Source of the DNA: Bacillota bacterium | GTDB taxonomy: Bacteria > Bacillota > Sulfobacillia > Sulfobacillales > Sulfobacillaceae | DNA: 64,000 bases | NCBI GenBank assembly: GCA_021797515.1 | Contig: JAJZZP010000090.1 | Span: forward strand, 17,198-81,197 | Reading direction: 5' to 3' | In this document: piece by piece, positions 9,352 to 18,217 of the stretch | How positions within the stretch are numbered: position 1 is the first letter of the stretch | Layout: each line of letters begins with the position of its first letter | The notes under the pieces: generated by a model | Seen by the model: only the letters and a program-made list of their open reading frames with translations | Databases searched by the model: none | Told to the model about the DNA's origin: nothing | Made by a program: the position numbers and the translations under genes

Positions 9352-11103
9352 TCAATATGGCGAAATCCATCCCAAATGCTTTTTCATCGCCTCCATAAGT
9401 TCTCCTGTTGTCGCATCAGCCAATGATGCCTCGACCATAGCGGGAATAAGATCGAGCCCTTGCCTGCCATCGGCGAACTCACCGAGCGCATGTTCCACTC
9501 TACGCATCGCTTTCTGCCATTTCGATGGATCGCGTAGCTGTCTTAGCTCTCGAATTCGCTTCACTGAAATAGCCTCATCTTGAGGAGGAACTTCAAACAC
9601 TTCGACGGTCAAGGGATCCGGGGTATCATATTTGTTCACGCCCACCATCACCCGTCGTCCTGATTCCACGTCGTTTCGCCAACGTGCAGACCGCTCTTCA
9701 ATTAAGGACCTGACATACGCATGATTGCGCGTGTAACCCCCTCTCTTCTCTAGCTCGTCTATCAGGTTTTCTCCCGCCTGCACCAGATCCGCCGTAAGCC
9801 GTTCTACATAATACGAACCTCCTAAAGGATCCGTCACCGCGGTGATATTGGTCTCTTCTTGAATCACTTGCTGCACACGGAGTGACAACGTATGTGCCAT
9901 CTCGGTGGGTATTGCCAACGCCTCATCGAAAGAACTTACTTCCATAGCCTGCACACCCGCCAATGCTGCCCCCAAGGCATGTAGTGTGGTTCGAATTAAG
10001 TTAACCAAGGGCTGTTGCCCCGTCAACACGGCTCCCGATGTATGCGTATGGATTCGCGCATGCATCGCACTGGCTTTCGTAGCGCCGAGCTTACGACATT
10101 GTTTCGCCCAGATCTGGCGTAAAGCCCTAACTTTAGCAATTTCTTCAAAAAAATCATTGGCCTGGGCTATTTGAAATCCAAAACGCCCTAGCACATCGTT
10201 AGGATTCATTCCGGCATCAATACAGGATTTTGCATACTCAATGCCTGCCGCTACCACCAATCCAATCTCGTGAACCGCATTGCCACCCGCTTCCTCGATA
10301 CCATAGCCGAACAGGTTCAGTGTGTTCCATTGGGGCATGTGGCGACCACAGAATCGAATCAGTTCGACCGCCAAGCGTTTTCCCATTTCCGGTGGAAAGC
10401 AACTCATACCGCAATAGGCACTAATGTAATACCAATTCATCGTGTTTCCCCGCAGGGCGTCCCATGGCACCCCTTTTGTCTGAGCATAAGCCAGGTAATG
10501 AGCCAGGACAGGTAAAACCTCGTAATCCGTAATGTGGACCACGTTAATTGCGGTTAAGTCAAGGCCACGAAACAAAATTTCCATATCCTGTCGGCAATAT
10601 ACGGCCATGCCGTCTTTGCCAACCCTTCCCGCTGCAGCTGGGTGATCGGGGTCAATCCCTTGATGGGACACAAGGTCATAAACCAAGTTATAGAACGTAC
10701 GCCCCATGTATCCTGTCATTCCTTGTGCTCGAAGACTATCCATTCGTTCCCGAGTGTGTTCTGGCAAGCCATAACCAATAACGGGTTGGTTTGCCCACGG
10801 GAACAGTTGGTACTGGCTGGCGTAAAGCCCGCGAGTAAATGGGACGGAACCCGGCGCATTGATGTCGTCTGGTGAAATGTCGTCTATATCGGTCAAAAAA
10901 TAACATGGCTTAATCGGCATCCCGGAATGCGTAACAGGTGCTGGCGGCGCTTCGCCGTTATGAAATCGACGAGACAAGCGGGAAAACTCGGTGGCCCAAG
11001 TTTCTTGAAAACCTTTTTCCGACCTGAGACGACGATCCCATGAGCCAACTTTCGATTCCTGATTCTTGTTGTCTTCAGAAATATTTGACGGTGTTTCCGC
11101 CAT
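9352..11103 (-). CDS. Divergent B12-dependent acyl-CoA mutase, catalytic subunit
   Basis: Member of the methylmalonyl-CoA mutase large-chain family (583 residues, TIM barrel, no B12 domain), which rearranges the carbon skeleton of an acyl-CoA. Family landmarks such as RGLYASQY, VLPVLAHYLAYA, GYGIEEAGG and DPLGGSYYVE align well. Key residues of the P. shermanii enzyme are changed: the RQY block holding Arg87/Tyr89 reads QPV, the Arg207 position is not Arg, and catalytic His244 in GYHxxEAG is Gly (GYGIEEAG). Substrate is therefore unlikely to be methylmalonyl-CoA. The start overlaps the stop of the B12 subunit gene (TAATG), with GGAGGTG upstream. Confidence 0.85.
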   Translation of the reverse strand: MAETPSNISEDNKNQESKVGSWDRRLRSEKGFQETWATEFSRLSRRFHNGEAPPAPVTHSGMPIKPCYFLTDIDDISPDDINAPGSVPFTRGLYASQYQLFPWANQPVIGYGLPEHTRERMDSLRAQGMTGYMGRTFYNLVYDLVSHQGIDPDHPAAAGRVGKDGMAVYCRQDMEILFRGLDLTAINVVHITDYEVLPVLAHYLAYAQTKGVPWDALRGNTMNWYYISAYCGMSCFPPEMGKRLAVELIRFCGRHMPQWNTLNLFGYGIEEAGGNAVHEIGLVVAAGIEYAKSCIDAGMNPNDVLGRFGFQIAQANDFFEEIAKVRALRQIWAKQCRKLGATKASAMHARIHTHTSGAVLTGQQPLVNLIRTTLHALGAALAGVQAMEVSSFDEALAIPTEMAHTLSLRVQQVIQEETNITAVTDPLGGSYYVERLTADLVQAGENLIDELEKRGGYTRNHAYVRSLIEERSARWRNDVESGRRVMVGVNKYDTPDPLTVEVFEVPPQDEAISVKRIRELRQLRDPSKWQKAMRRVEHALGEFADGRQGLDLIPAMVEASLADATTGELMEAMKKHLGWISPY

Positions 11104-11567
11104 TAGACGTCACCTCCCACAGATGCTTTCGAATGGCCCTCGTCTATCTTCGACGCTTGAATCGCCCTGACCCGTTGCCGAACAAAGGAGACAACATCAC
11201 TCGCATTCGTACCGGGTCCAAAGATTCCCTCGATACCCATCTCTTGCAATGCGGGATAGTCCCGTTGTGGAATAATACCACCTACCATTAACGGCATGTC
11301 CCCCATTCCCTGATTAACAAGTTCGGCGTGAAGTTTTTGAAGAATAGGAAGATGCCCTTGTACCGAACTGGAAAACCCAATCAAATCAACATCCTCTTGA
11401 CTGGCTACGGACACAATTTCATTGGGATCTAGAAAATTTATAAAGATGACCTCCATACCACTGTCGCGTAGCCTGATGGCAATATATCGAGCACCCCGAT
11501 CATGCATATCCATGCTTGATTTGCAAAGTAGAATCCTCGGAGGATGAGGATCATGCGTTTTTGCCAT
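11103..11567 (-). CDS. B12-binding subunit of the acyl-CoA mutase
   Basis: Separate cobalamin domain (154 residues) that pairs with the mutase subunit encoded next. The DxHxxG motif is intact as DMHDRG, so the His that ligates cobalt is present, followed by the Rossmann-like features LIGFSSSVQ and VGGIIPQRD and by FGPGT near the end. Single-domain B12 subunits are known for isobutyryl-CoA, 2-hydroxyisobutyryl-CoA and pivalyl-CoA mutases. It has GGAGGC before the ATG and is translationally coupled to the mutase gene. An intact cobalamin site next to an altered active site argues for a working but different mutase. Confidence 0.88.
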   Translation of the reverse strand: MAKTHDPHPPRILLCKSSMDMHDRGARYIAIRLRDSGMEVIFINFLDPNEIVSVASQEDVDLIGFSSSVQGHLPILQKLHAELVNQGMGDMPLMVGGIIPQRDYPALQEMGIEGIFGPGTNASDVVSFVRQRVRAIQASKIDEGHSKASVGGDV

Positions 11568-11570
11568 GGT

Positions 11571-12767
11571 TTAAGCCTCCTCTTCAACTCGAATAGCAAT
11601 GGCCGTTGCAACTCCTCCACCTCCACCAACCGTAGCAATTCCACGACCACCACCGCGCCTTCGCAATTCATGCACCATAGACGTTACAATCCGCGCTCCA
11701 CTACATCCCACAGGATGCCCTAACGCAATGCCGCCGCCATTTACATTCACCCGGCGGATATCGACTTGGAGTTCCTTGACAGATGCCAGAACTACGGCCG
11801 CAAATGCTTCATTAATTTCCCAAACATCTACCATCTGCCTGCTCCAACCAATCTGTTCCATTAACTTAAGCGCTGCCAATCCTGGGCTCTTTCCTAACCA
11901 ACGCGGTTCTACCGCAACCCGTGCAATGCCTTCAATTGTGGCAAGAGGCGGCAACCCACGCACCATCATCATTTTTCGCGACATCATAATAATTGCCGAG
12001 GCCCCATCGCTGACTAAACTTGAGTTACCCGCCGTCACAGAACCCGATTCCGAAAATGCGGGTCGAAGATGTGCGAGAGCACTCATCGACGTGTCGCGCC
12101 GAGGTCCTTCATCCCGTGCAACTAATCCACTCTTCCCCTGGATAGGCACTATTTCTTCATCGAACCTTCCCTTGTCAATGGCTTCGAGTGCGGCCTCATG
12201 CGATCGCAATGCATAGGCGTCTTGGTCTTCTCTTGTAATTCCTTGGTGTTCCGAAATAAATTCCGCTGCCAGCCCCATGTTCCACTCGCCATACCGGTAT
12301 GACGATGCCGACCAAGAAGCCTCCTCCAACATGTCTCTTAGCTCACCGTGTCCCCGTCGCATCCCCCATCTCGCATCATAGAGCAAGTAAGGGGCTCGAC
12401 TCATACTCTCCACTCCGCCCGCGATCACCACATCACCCGCATCTGTTGCGATTTCTCGAAACCCGCTAAAGATTGCTTCCATTCCTGAACAACACACCAT
12501 TTGAACCGTATAGGCCGGGATGGAAACGGGAAAACCCGCGGTTAGTGCCGCAAACCGAGCGATATTCACCGCATCGGGGGTCTGATAGACTTGGCCCAAT
12601 ACGATGAGGTCTACAGCATCCAAATCCACGCCAATGCGATCACAGGATTGGGTCATAACCCGTTCCGCCAACTCCGCGGCAGGCACCGTAGCTAACGCTC
12701 CTCCAAACCGTCCCTGAGGAGTCCGTACTGCACTGGCCAGACACACTTGCCGTTCTCTACTGTCCAT
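11571..12767 (-). CDS. Thiolase family protein with altered C-terminal active site
   Basis: 398 residues from the ATG at 12767 (AGAGGAG about 10 nt upstream; the in-frame upstream extension lies inside the previous gene). The nucleophile Cys is present in VCCSGMEA and the His in GHPVGCSGA. The usual C-terminal LCxGGG motif, which supplies the second catalytic Cys, reads ATVGGGGGVA, so this Cys is missing and the loop is shorter. It may be a slow or specialised thiolase, or not a thiolase at all. It sits between the 3-hydroxyacyl-CoA dehydrogenase and B12 subunit genes with gaps of only a few bases, so it is in the same operon. Confidence 0.82.
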   Translation of the reverse strand: MDSRERQVCLASAVRTPQGRFGGALATVPAAELAERVMTQSCDRIGVDLDAVDLIVLGQVYQTPDAVNIARFAALTAGFPVSIPAYTVQMVCCSGMEAIFSGFREIATDAGDVVIAGGVESMSRAPYLLYDARWGMRRGHGELRDMLEEASWSASSYRYGEWNMGLAAEFISEHQGITREDQDAYALRSHEAALEAIDKGRFDEEIVPIQGKSGLVARDEGPRRDTSMSALAHLRPAFSESGSVTAGNSSLVSDGASAIIMMSRKMMMVRGLPPLATIEGIARVAVEPRWLGKSPGLAALKLMEQIGWSRQMVDVWEINEAFAAVVLASVKELQVDIRRVNVNGGGIALGHPVGCSGARIVTSMVHELRRRGGGRGIATVGGGGGVATAIAIRVEEEA

Positions 12768-13716
12768 CTCCTGATGTCTCCTCTGTTCGTGGTCTAATGG
12801 GGTCGACCGCAGAATCACGGCGTAAAAAATCCCTGTCGTTGCCTCGACTTTCCGGTTTAATTGTGGGATCTCCTCGATATCCCGCCATATAACAAGCTCT
12901 CGCTAGGGCAGGAATGTTATAACGGCCTCCTAAAGTCTCGCCCAGATAGGCTTGGACTCGGTACCACGATTCAAAACTTCCAGTGCGATCTTGCAGTTCA
13001 AAAACCCCCATCGGCCACCCTAAACCTTCTTTAAGCATAAGATCCACTTGTTCGGCAGTAGCGATGCCCTCGTCCACTAGTTGCCACGCTTCGCGAACAA
13101 AAGCATTAATAAAACGCGTCATGAAAAAGCCCGGACTGTCCTTAACAACTTGGGGTTTCTTGCCCCATCGCTTCAGACGTTCGATGACAAACCCCAGCAC
13201 ATCGGGATTCGTAATGCGACTGGGAACCACTTCAACCAACCCCATGATGTTGGCTGGATAAAACCAATGGACCGCCAACAGCCGTGCAGCATTGTGCAAG
13301 GCTCCTGCCATTTCCGCCACCATAATGGATGATGTGTTCGATGCAATAATGGTCTCGTTCGCAATCAGTGGTTCCACACGTGCAAAGATTTCACGTTTCA
13401 GTGGTGGCGACTCGGATACGGATTCGATCACCATGTCTACTCCTTCGACAATCTCTGCTAAATCTGTAGACCATGTGACCAATGACCGCTGCGTGACTGC
13501 TGTTGAATAACTCACTTTCTTTTTCGTTATTGCAGTTTCCCAACCGAACGGTCCACTCCACATATTCTCAATGGCCTGGGTTAATCGCTCCGGAGATCGT
13601 CCCCACAACCTGACCTGGATGCCGCGTTGGGCCAAGGCCAACGCAATACTTTGTCCCATGATGCCATTGCCACCCAAAATAGCCACGGTTTCTTGAGCAT
13701 CGATATCCATAGACAA
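12757..13716 (-). CDS. 3-hydroxyacyl-CoA dehydrogenase
   Basis: NAD-dependent oxidation of 3-hydroxyacyl-CoA. The 319-residue protein has the N-terminal GGNGIMG nucleotide fold, SNTSSI, the catalytic His in AVHWFYPAN and its partner Glu in GLVEVV. The DSPGFxxNR motif reads DSPGFFMTR, so the conserved active-site Asn (Asn208 of the human enzyme) is Thr. It is monofunctional, without a crotonase domain. Start is TTG 13716 or ATG 13710; AGAAGGG suits the TTG better. It is the first gene of the mutase operon, directly behind the TTAG-repeat operator. Confidence 0.85.
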   Translation of the reverse strand: MSMDIDAQETVAILGGNGIMGQSIALALAQRGIQVRLWGRSPERLTQAIENMWSGPFGWETAITKKKVSYSTAVTQRSLVTWSTDLAEIVEGVDMVIESVSESPPLKREIFARVEPLIANETIIASNTSSIMVAEMAGALHNAARLLAVHWFYPANIMGLVEVVPSRITNPDVLGFVIERLKRWGKKPQVVKDSPGFFMTRFINAFVREAWQLVDEGIATAEQVDLMLKEGLGWPMGVFELQDRTGSFESWYRVQAYLGETLGGRYNIPALARACYMAGYRGDPTIKPESRGNDRDFLRRDSAVDPIRPRTEETSGDGQ

Positions 13717-13737
13717 ATCAAGCCCTTCTTTCAGGAA

Positions 13738-13786
13738 TAACTAACTAGTTAGTTAGTATTTTGCACAATCAAAATTCGATTGTCAA
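13738..13786 (-). promoter_or_regulatory. Promoter plus TTAG-repeat operator of the mutase operon
   Basis: On the minus strand TTGACA (+ 13781-13786) is followed by a 17-nt spacer and CAAAAT (+ 13758-13763). The perfect palindrome TAACTAACTAGTTAGTTA (13738-13755) lies directly downstream and the 23-nt site reaches into the -10. A repressor bound here would block initiation. The site is matched at 19 of 23 positions at 30903. Confidence 0.7.
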
Positions 13787-13849
13787 GCATTTGAGAAATC
13801 GCATGGAGACCCGTTGATATTCTTTTGGTGGTCCAGCGTGGTTCGTCAT

Positions 13850-14599
13850 TTATCCCAATCGTATAGCTCCATCTAAGCGGATTACCTCACCATTTATCAT
13901 AGTGTTTTCGATGATATGTCGAACCAACTCCGCAAACTCTTTAGGATTTCCCATCCGCTTGGGAAAGACGGTTTGATTCTCCAAGGTGTGTCGCACCCGG
14001 TCCGACACGGTTTCCATCATGGGCGTACTAAAAATGCCTGGAGCTACAGCGACAACCCTGATGCCTTTTTGACCCAGTTCTCGTGCCAGCGGTAGCGTCA
14101 TGGCGGCGATGCCGCCTTTCGATGCTACATAGGCCGCTTGGCCAATTTGACCATCAAACGCGGCAATAGATGCCGTGTTGACGATAACTCCACGCTCACC
14201 GTCGGATTGTACCGGAGACTGAGCTATCAGTTCACCTGCAAGGCGAATGACGTTAAATGTGCCGATGAGATTAACCTGGATGACTCGGGCGAAATCTTCC
14301 ATGGAATGCGGACCGGTTTTCCCTAATACTCGTTCGGCCAAAGGAATTCCAGCACAATTGATTACCCCATTTAATTTCCCATATTCTTTTTCAACGAACT
14401 GCACGAGTTGACTGACCGCTTCCTGGTCAGTAATATCCGTTCGGACAAATTGCTGTTGCCCATTGAGTGTTCCCGTCTCAATGTTCCGAACATCTGCAAT
14501 CACCACATGTCCTCCACATTGGGATAAGCGTTGGGCGGCTGCCCATCCTAGACCTGAGGTCCCCCCCGTAACAATAAACACACCTTCAGAAATAACCAT
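13850..14599 (-). CDS. Short-chain dehydrogenase (3-hydroxyacyl-CoA dehydrogenase type II-like)
   Basis: 249-residue NAD(P)-dependent oxidoreductase. TGGTSGLG forms the nucleotide loop, NCAG follows, and the catalytic pair is in AAYVASKGG. The overall look (SGLGWAAAQRL, ERVLGKTGPHSMEDFARVIQVN) resembles HSD17B10-type enzymes, which oxidise 2-methyl-3-hydroxyacyl-CoA and hydroxysteroids. The ATG at 14599 has GAGGAGGG about 8 nt upstream; the longer frame to 14653 lacks such a site. It ends the long minus-strand series from 30554 and lies just before the separately promoted mutase operon. Confidence 0.83.
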   Translation of the reverse strand: MVISEGVFIVTGGTSGLGWAAAQRLSQCGGHVVIADVRNIETGTLNGQQQFVRTDITDQEAVSQLVQFVEKEYGKLNGVINCAGIPLAERVLGKTGPHSMEDFARVIQVNLIGTFNVIRLAGELIAQSPVQSDGERGVIVNTASIAAFDGQIGQAAYVASKGGIAAMTLPLARELGQKGIRVVAVAPGIFSTPMMETVSDRVRHTLENQTVFPKRMGNPKEFAELVRHIIENTMINGEVIRLDGAIRLG

Positions 14600-14802
14600 A
14601 GTAATCGCCCTCCTCGTAGTGATGATCGTCAACACAGACAACTCACGTGCCAACCAATATTGCCCTATGATGGCCGCCTGCTGTTAAAATTTGGCTCCCA
14701 CGATAAGTCCCATACGAGATCGTGTTTCCCCGTTTAATCCAGGGCATGCTCCCCGTTCGGAACACTATTAGTCCCCCAGGGAACATCGCCCATGGCTCAT
14801 TG

Positions 14803-16521
14803 TCACCCCCTTTCCTGGTCACGTAAGGCTCGCTTAAGAACTTTGCCCGCTGCGTTGACCGGAATGCTGTCGACGATTACCATTTCACGAATGCGTTTGT
14901 AAGGAGCCACCCGATCAGCCACAAATGCCAGGAGTTCTGACTCCGTTACTGGATAACCGGGTTTAAGTACCACAAACGCTTTGGGTATTTCCCCTTCGGG
15001 TTTCTGCGGCTTGCCAATCACCGCGCAATTGGCAACAGCAGGATGCTGAAAAAGATGCTCTTCTAATTCGCGCGGATAGACATTGTAGCCTTTATAAATC
15101 AGTAAATCTTTTTTGCGGTCCACGATGGTCAGGTATCCGTCGGAATCGAGTCTCCCGACATCTCCGGTCACAAGCCATCCATCACGCAAGACTTGATCTG
15201 TGGCGGCTGGTTGCTCAAAATATCCCGCCATCACTTGGGGACCTCGTACACAGACCTCCCCTTCGTAACCTAGCGGCAGCTCCGCAATCCCATTTTCCAC
15301 ATCCACAATTTTGATTTCCGTATCAAAAAACGGCAGGCCCACCGACCCTAATTTTCTTTCTGATGACCATGCTGCTGGGTTAAATGCCACACCCATAGTA
15401 GCCTCGGTCATGCCATACCCTTCTAAGACCACTGTATTGGGAAACAACTGCTGCATGGTACTCAACAAATCGGCGGCAATCGGAGCTGATGACGAAGAAA
15501 TTTGGCGAACCGAGGTTAAGTCGATGCGTGTCTCCTGCATTCGGGCCAGCAACGCAAAAAACAAAGGTGGCGCTCCTCCTAAAAATGTGGGTCGATATCG
15601 AATAATATCTGATAGGTACCTGGATAGATCAAATCGGGGGTGGACCACGACAGTCGCCCCCATCGCGACACAACGGGTCACATACCCCACCAAACCCGAG
15701 GCATGGAACCAAGGCGATACGGCTACTGTGCTCTCTTCTCCTACCCGAAGCGGGTATTCCCAGTGATGAGCCTTGGCACGCAACATCGTATTGGTAAATT
15801 GCAACCGACCATTTTGTTCATTGACCATTCCTCCTGTGCTCCATAACGTCACCTGGATTGTATTGGTTAGCACATTAGCGTGCGTTAGAACAACTCCTTT
15901 TGGTTCTCCCGTCGTGCCCCCGGTGTAAACTAAATGAGCGGGATCTTTCTCTGGAAAACACCGCCAAGGTGAAGGATTGGGAGACGCCTGATCAATTAAA
16001 CGACGAAAGCTTTTTATCCCTTGGTCTCCTTCGCCGCCAAGGCTAGAAGACCTCATCTCGCTTGCACTGGTCACAATTATCAACCGAAGTCCCAGCTTGG
16101 GCTGCAACTCCTGAAACATTTTGATGGTGTCGTCCATAGTAATAACCGCAACCGCATGACTATTAGCCAATTGGTGGGCTAGCTCACGCGGTTTAAGAGC
16201 TGGGTTGCATGGTGTAACAATCGCCCCTATCCTTAATATCGAAAAATAGCTTAAGAGAAATTGGAGACTATTGGGCAAGTGTATGGCTACAACGTTTCCG
16301 GCCTCGATTCCCAGGGCAGTTAGGGCAGTCGCAAACCGTTCAACCAATTCCCACACTTGCCCATACGAATACTCCTGTTCCCCGTCAACTAACGCGGTCC
16401 GTTCTGGCCACCGCAATGCCGTACTTTCCAAGAGCGTATGAACTGGCAATATAGGATACTTGATGGAACGCGGCAATCCTGGGGGCCAGTGTTCTTGGGG
16501 TCTAAGTGTCATTATCCACAT
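14803..16521 (-). CDS. Acyl-CoA ligase (long-chain fatty-acid-CoA ligase-like)
   Basis: 572 residues, the longest of the six ligases. P-loop VYTGGTTGEPKG at about residues 195-206, GYGMTEATMG, TGDVGRLDSDGYLTIVDRKKD and NAAGKVLK with the catalytic Lys near 560 are all present. An insertion with QNGRLQFTNTMLRAKAHHWEYP after the P-loop is not seen in its neighbours and resembles long-chain synthetases. Its start overlaps the end of the upstream ligase gene (ATG 16521 or ATG 16512), so the two are translationally coupled. Substrate unknown. Confidence 0.87.
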   Translation of the reverse strand: MWIMTLRPQEHWPPGLPRSIKYPILPVHTLLESTALRWPERTALVDGEQEYSYGQVWELVERFATALTALGIEAGNVVAIHLPNSLQFLLSYFSILRIGAIVTPCNPALKPRELAHQLANSHAVAVITMDDTIKMFQELQPKLGLRLIIVTSASEMRSSSLGGEGDQGIKSFRRLIDQASPNPSPWRCFPEKDPAHLVYTGGTTGEPKGVVLTHANVLTNTIQVTLWSTGGMVNEQNGRLQFTNTMLRAKAHHWEYPLRVGEESTVAVSPWFHASGLVGYVTRCVAMGATVVVHPRFDLSRYLSDIIRYRPTFLGGAPPLFFALLARMQETRIDLTSVRQISSSSAPIAADLLSTMQQLFPNTVVLEGYGMTEATMGVAFNPAAWSSERKLGSVGLPFFDTEIKIVDVENGIAELPLGYEGEVCVRGPQVMAGYFEQPAATDQVLRDGWLVTGDVGRLDSDGYLTIVDRKKDLLIYKGYNVYPRELEEHLFQHPAVANCAVIGKPQKPEGEIPKAFVVLKPGYPVTESELLAFVADRVAPYKRIREMVIVDSIPVNAAGKVLKRALRDQERG

Positions 16522-18181
16522 CTTTACTGGCGAGAGTTACGCGCCCTGAAGCAGTTCCATTTTGGCCTGTTTTTCCCGTCTCAGAATCATGGTCTCGATA
16601 GTAGGTGTGATACAATTCACGGAGCCGATGTTTTTGGATTTTTCCAGTAGTTGTGCGAGGCAACTGGTTAACAAAGATTACCGCCTTCGGCACCTCGTAC
16701 GGACTAAGTTGGTGCCTCAGCGCATCGAGCAACTCGTGAACTTCAGGAGCGTTGTCTTCACGCGGAACCACAAAAGCGGTCACGGCCTCATGCCAATGGG
16801 CGTGCGGTAGCCCCACCACCGCAACGGCTTGAATACCGGGATGTCCCAAAAGAGCTTGCTCTATTTTTAATGAGGAGACATTTTCTCCACCGGACTTGAT
16901 CATATCTTTTTTGCGGTCAACAAAGACAAGCAGTCCGTCTTCATCAAAATATCCCAAATCTCCTGAGTGATGCCAACCAAACCGGCGACTTTCCTCGGTG
17001 GCCTTAGAATCTTGGAAATATCCCTCCATAATCATGGGACTTCGCCAAACAATTTCTCCTACATCTCCATTAGGTAATAGGACCCCGTCATCTGCCATAA
17101 TCGCAGTGTCGTACAATGTCGTCGACACTCCCCAATAATTACCCGACTTAACGCCGGTCCACCACGCGGGCAACACATTACTGGGCGGGTATGCCTCTGT
17201 CTGCCCGGAACCAAGAATGAACTCCGCACCCAGTCGAGTTTTCCCGTCTTGCAACGTGCGCTGATCCATGGGTGCCATCCCATAGACACAGGTGGTCAGT
17301 GAAGTGAGGTCATAGTAGTCCAACTCTGCAGAATCTAGAAGGGCACGGTACATCATCGGCAATAGCAATATTTTGGTAATCCGTTCCCGCTCAATCAATT
17401 CTAATAGAGCGCATGGTTCGAATCCCCGCACCAAAACGAGAGTCCCGCCCGCCATGATAGTACTAAACACTTGGCATTGCTGTCCTGCATGAAACATGGG
17501 AAGAACAATGCTGACCACAGCATCGGACCGCGTCCCCATCTCCACAAGCTCGTTGAGCGATGCCATGACAACCGCCAAATGAGAAGTCATAACCCCTTTA
17601 GGGATGGCCGTCGCACCGCTGGTGTATTGAATTTGGTAAATGTCTCGGTCATAGATAGCCACATCGTCCACTTCTTCTTGGGATCCTCTATCGAGGAATT
17701 GTTCCCAGGGGCAAATCCCATCCGATATCCCATTTACGGGAAACGTCCCAATCACAAAAAATTTTTTTCTTGTGCGTCCCATAAGTCTATAAAGCTCTCT
17801 CGCCTTCTCCACATCGTCAGATATTAAAACCGTGACATCTGCATGATTTAAAATCACGGCTGCATCATCGGGTCGCAACATGGGATTCATCGGTACTAGA
17901 ACATATCCACCTTTAGCGCAGCCAAACAACATAATTACAAACTCAACCGAGTTCCCACACATAGCAGCAACCCGAGCACCCTGGCCAACTCCCAATTGGC
18001 GCAACGCCATGGCAAAACGGTTGGCTAATTTGTTAAGTTCCTCATACGATAGCCTCACACTCTTTTCTTGACCTTGACGATGTTGTACTACGGCGATTTT
18101 GTGGGGATATCGGTGCGATGACCGTCGCAGTATATCACCAACTGCCACCCGTCCAATCAAATTGGCCTCGAGGTCCGTCAT
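16502..18181 (-). CDS. Acyl-CoA ligase
   Basis: 559-residue adenylate-forming enzyme activating an unidentified acid to its CoA ester. P-loop YTSGATAIPKG (a variant of SGTTGxPKG), SGQTEAYPP in place of the more usual GYGxTE, HSGDLGYFDEDGLLVFVDRKKD and TTTGKIQK with the catalytic Lys. GGAGGG stands just before the ATG. SGQTE also occurs in the ligase at 24766, so these two form a subfamily distinct from the other four. Neighbours are a DUF35 gene and another ligase on the same strand. Confidence 0.87.
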   Translation of the reverse strand: MTDLEANLIGRVAVGDILRRSSHRYPHKIAVVQHRQGQEKSVRLSYEELNKLANRFAMALRQLGVGQGARVAAMCGNSVEFVIMLFGCAKGGYVLVPMNPMLRPDDAAVILNHADVTVLISDDVEKARELYRLMGRTRKKFFVIGTFPVNGISDGICPWEQFLDRGSQEEVDDVAIYDRDIYQIQYTSGATAIPKGVMTSHLAVVMASLNELVEMGTRSDAVVSIVLPMFHAGQQCQVFSTIMAGGTLVLVRGFEPCALLELIERERITKILLLPMMYRALLDSAELDYYDLTSLTTCVYGMAPMDQRTLQDGKTRLGAEFILGSGQTEAYPPSNVLPAWWTGVKSGNYWGVSTTLYDTAIMADDGVLLPNGDVGEIVWRSPMIMEGYFQDSKATEESRRFGWHHSGDLGYFDEDGLLVFVDRKKDMIKSGGENVSSLKIEQALLGHPGIQAVAVVGLPHAHWHEAVTAFVVPREDNAPEVHELLDALRHQLSPYEVPKAVIFVNQLPRTTTGKIQKHRLRELYHTYYRDHDSETGKTGQNGTASGRVTLASKDVDNDT

Positions 18182-18217
18182 TCAGATCCCTCCATTTCTG
18201 TGCTCGTCAAGTTATCG

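Noticed and set aside
13717..13849. Cobalamin riboswitch before the B12 mutase operon
   Set aside because: Only about 130 bp are available and they hold promoter and operator; no B12-box-like sequence is visible.
17415..17425. GGTTCGAATCC, a tRNA T-arm-like string
   Set aside because: It lies inside the ligase gene at 16502-18181 (coding for a GFEP stretch on the other strand) and no acceptor, D or anticodon arms fit around it.
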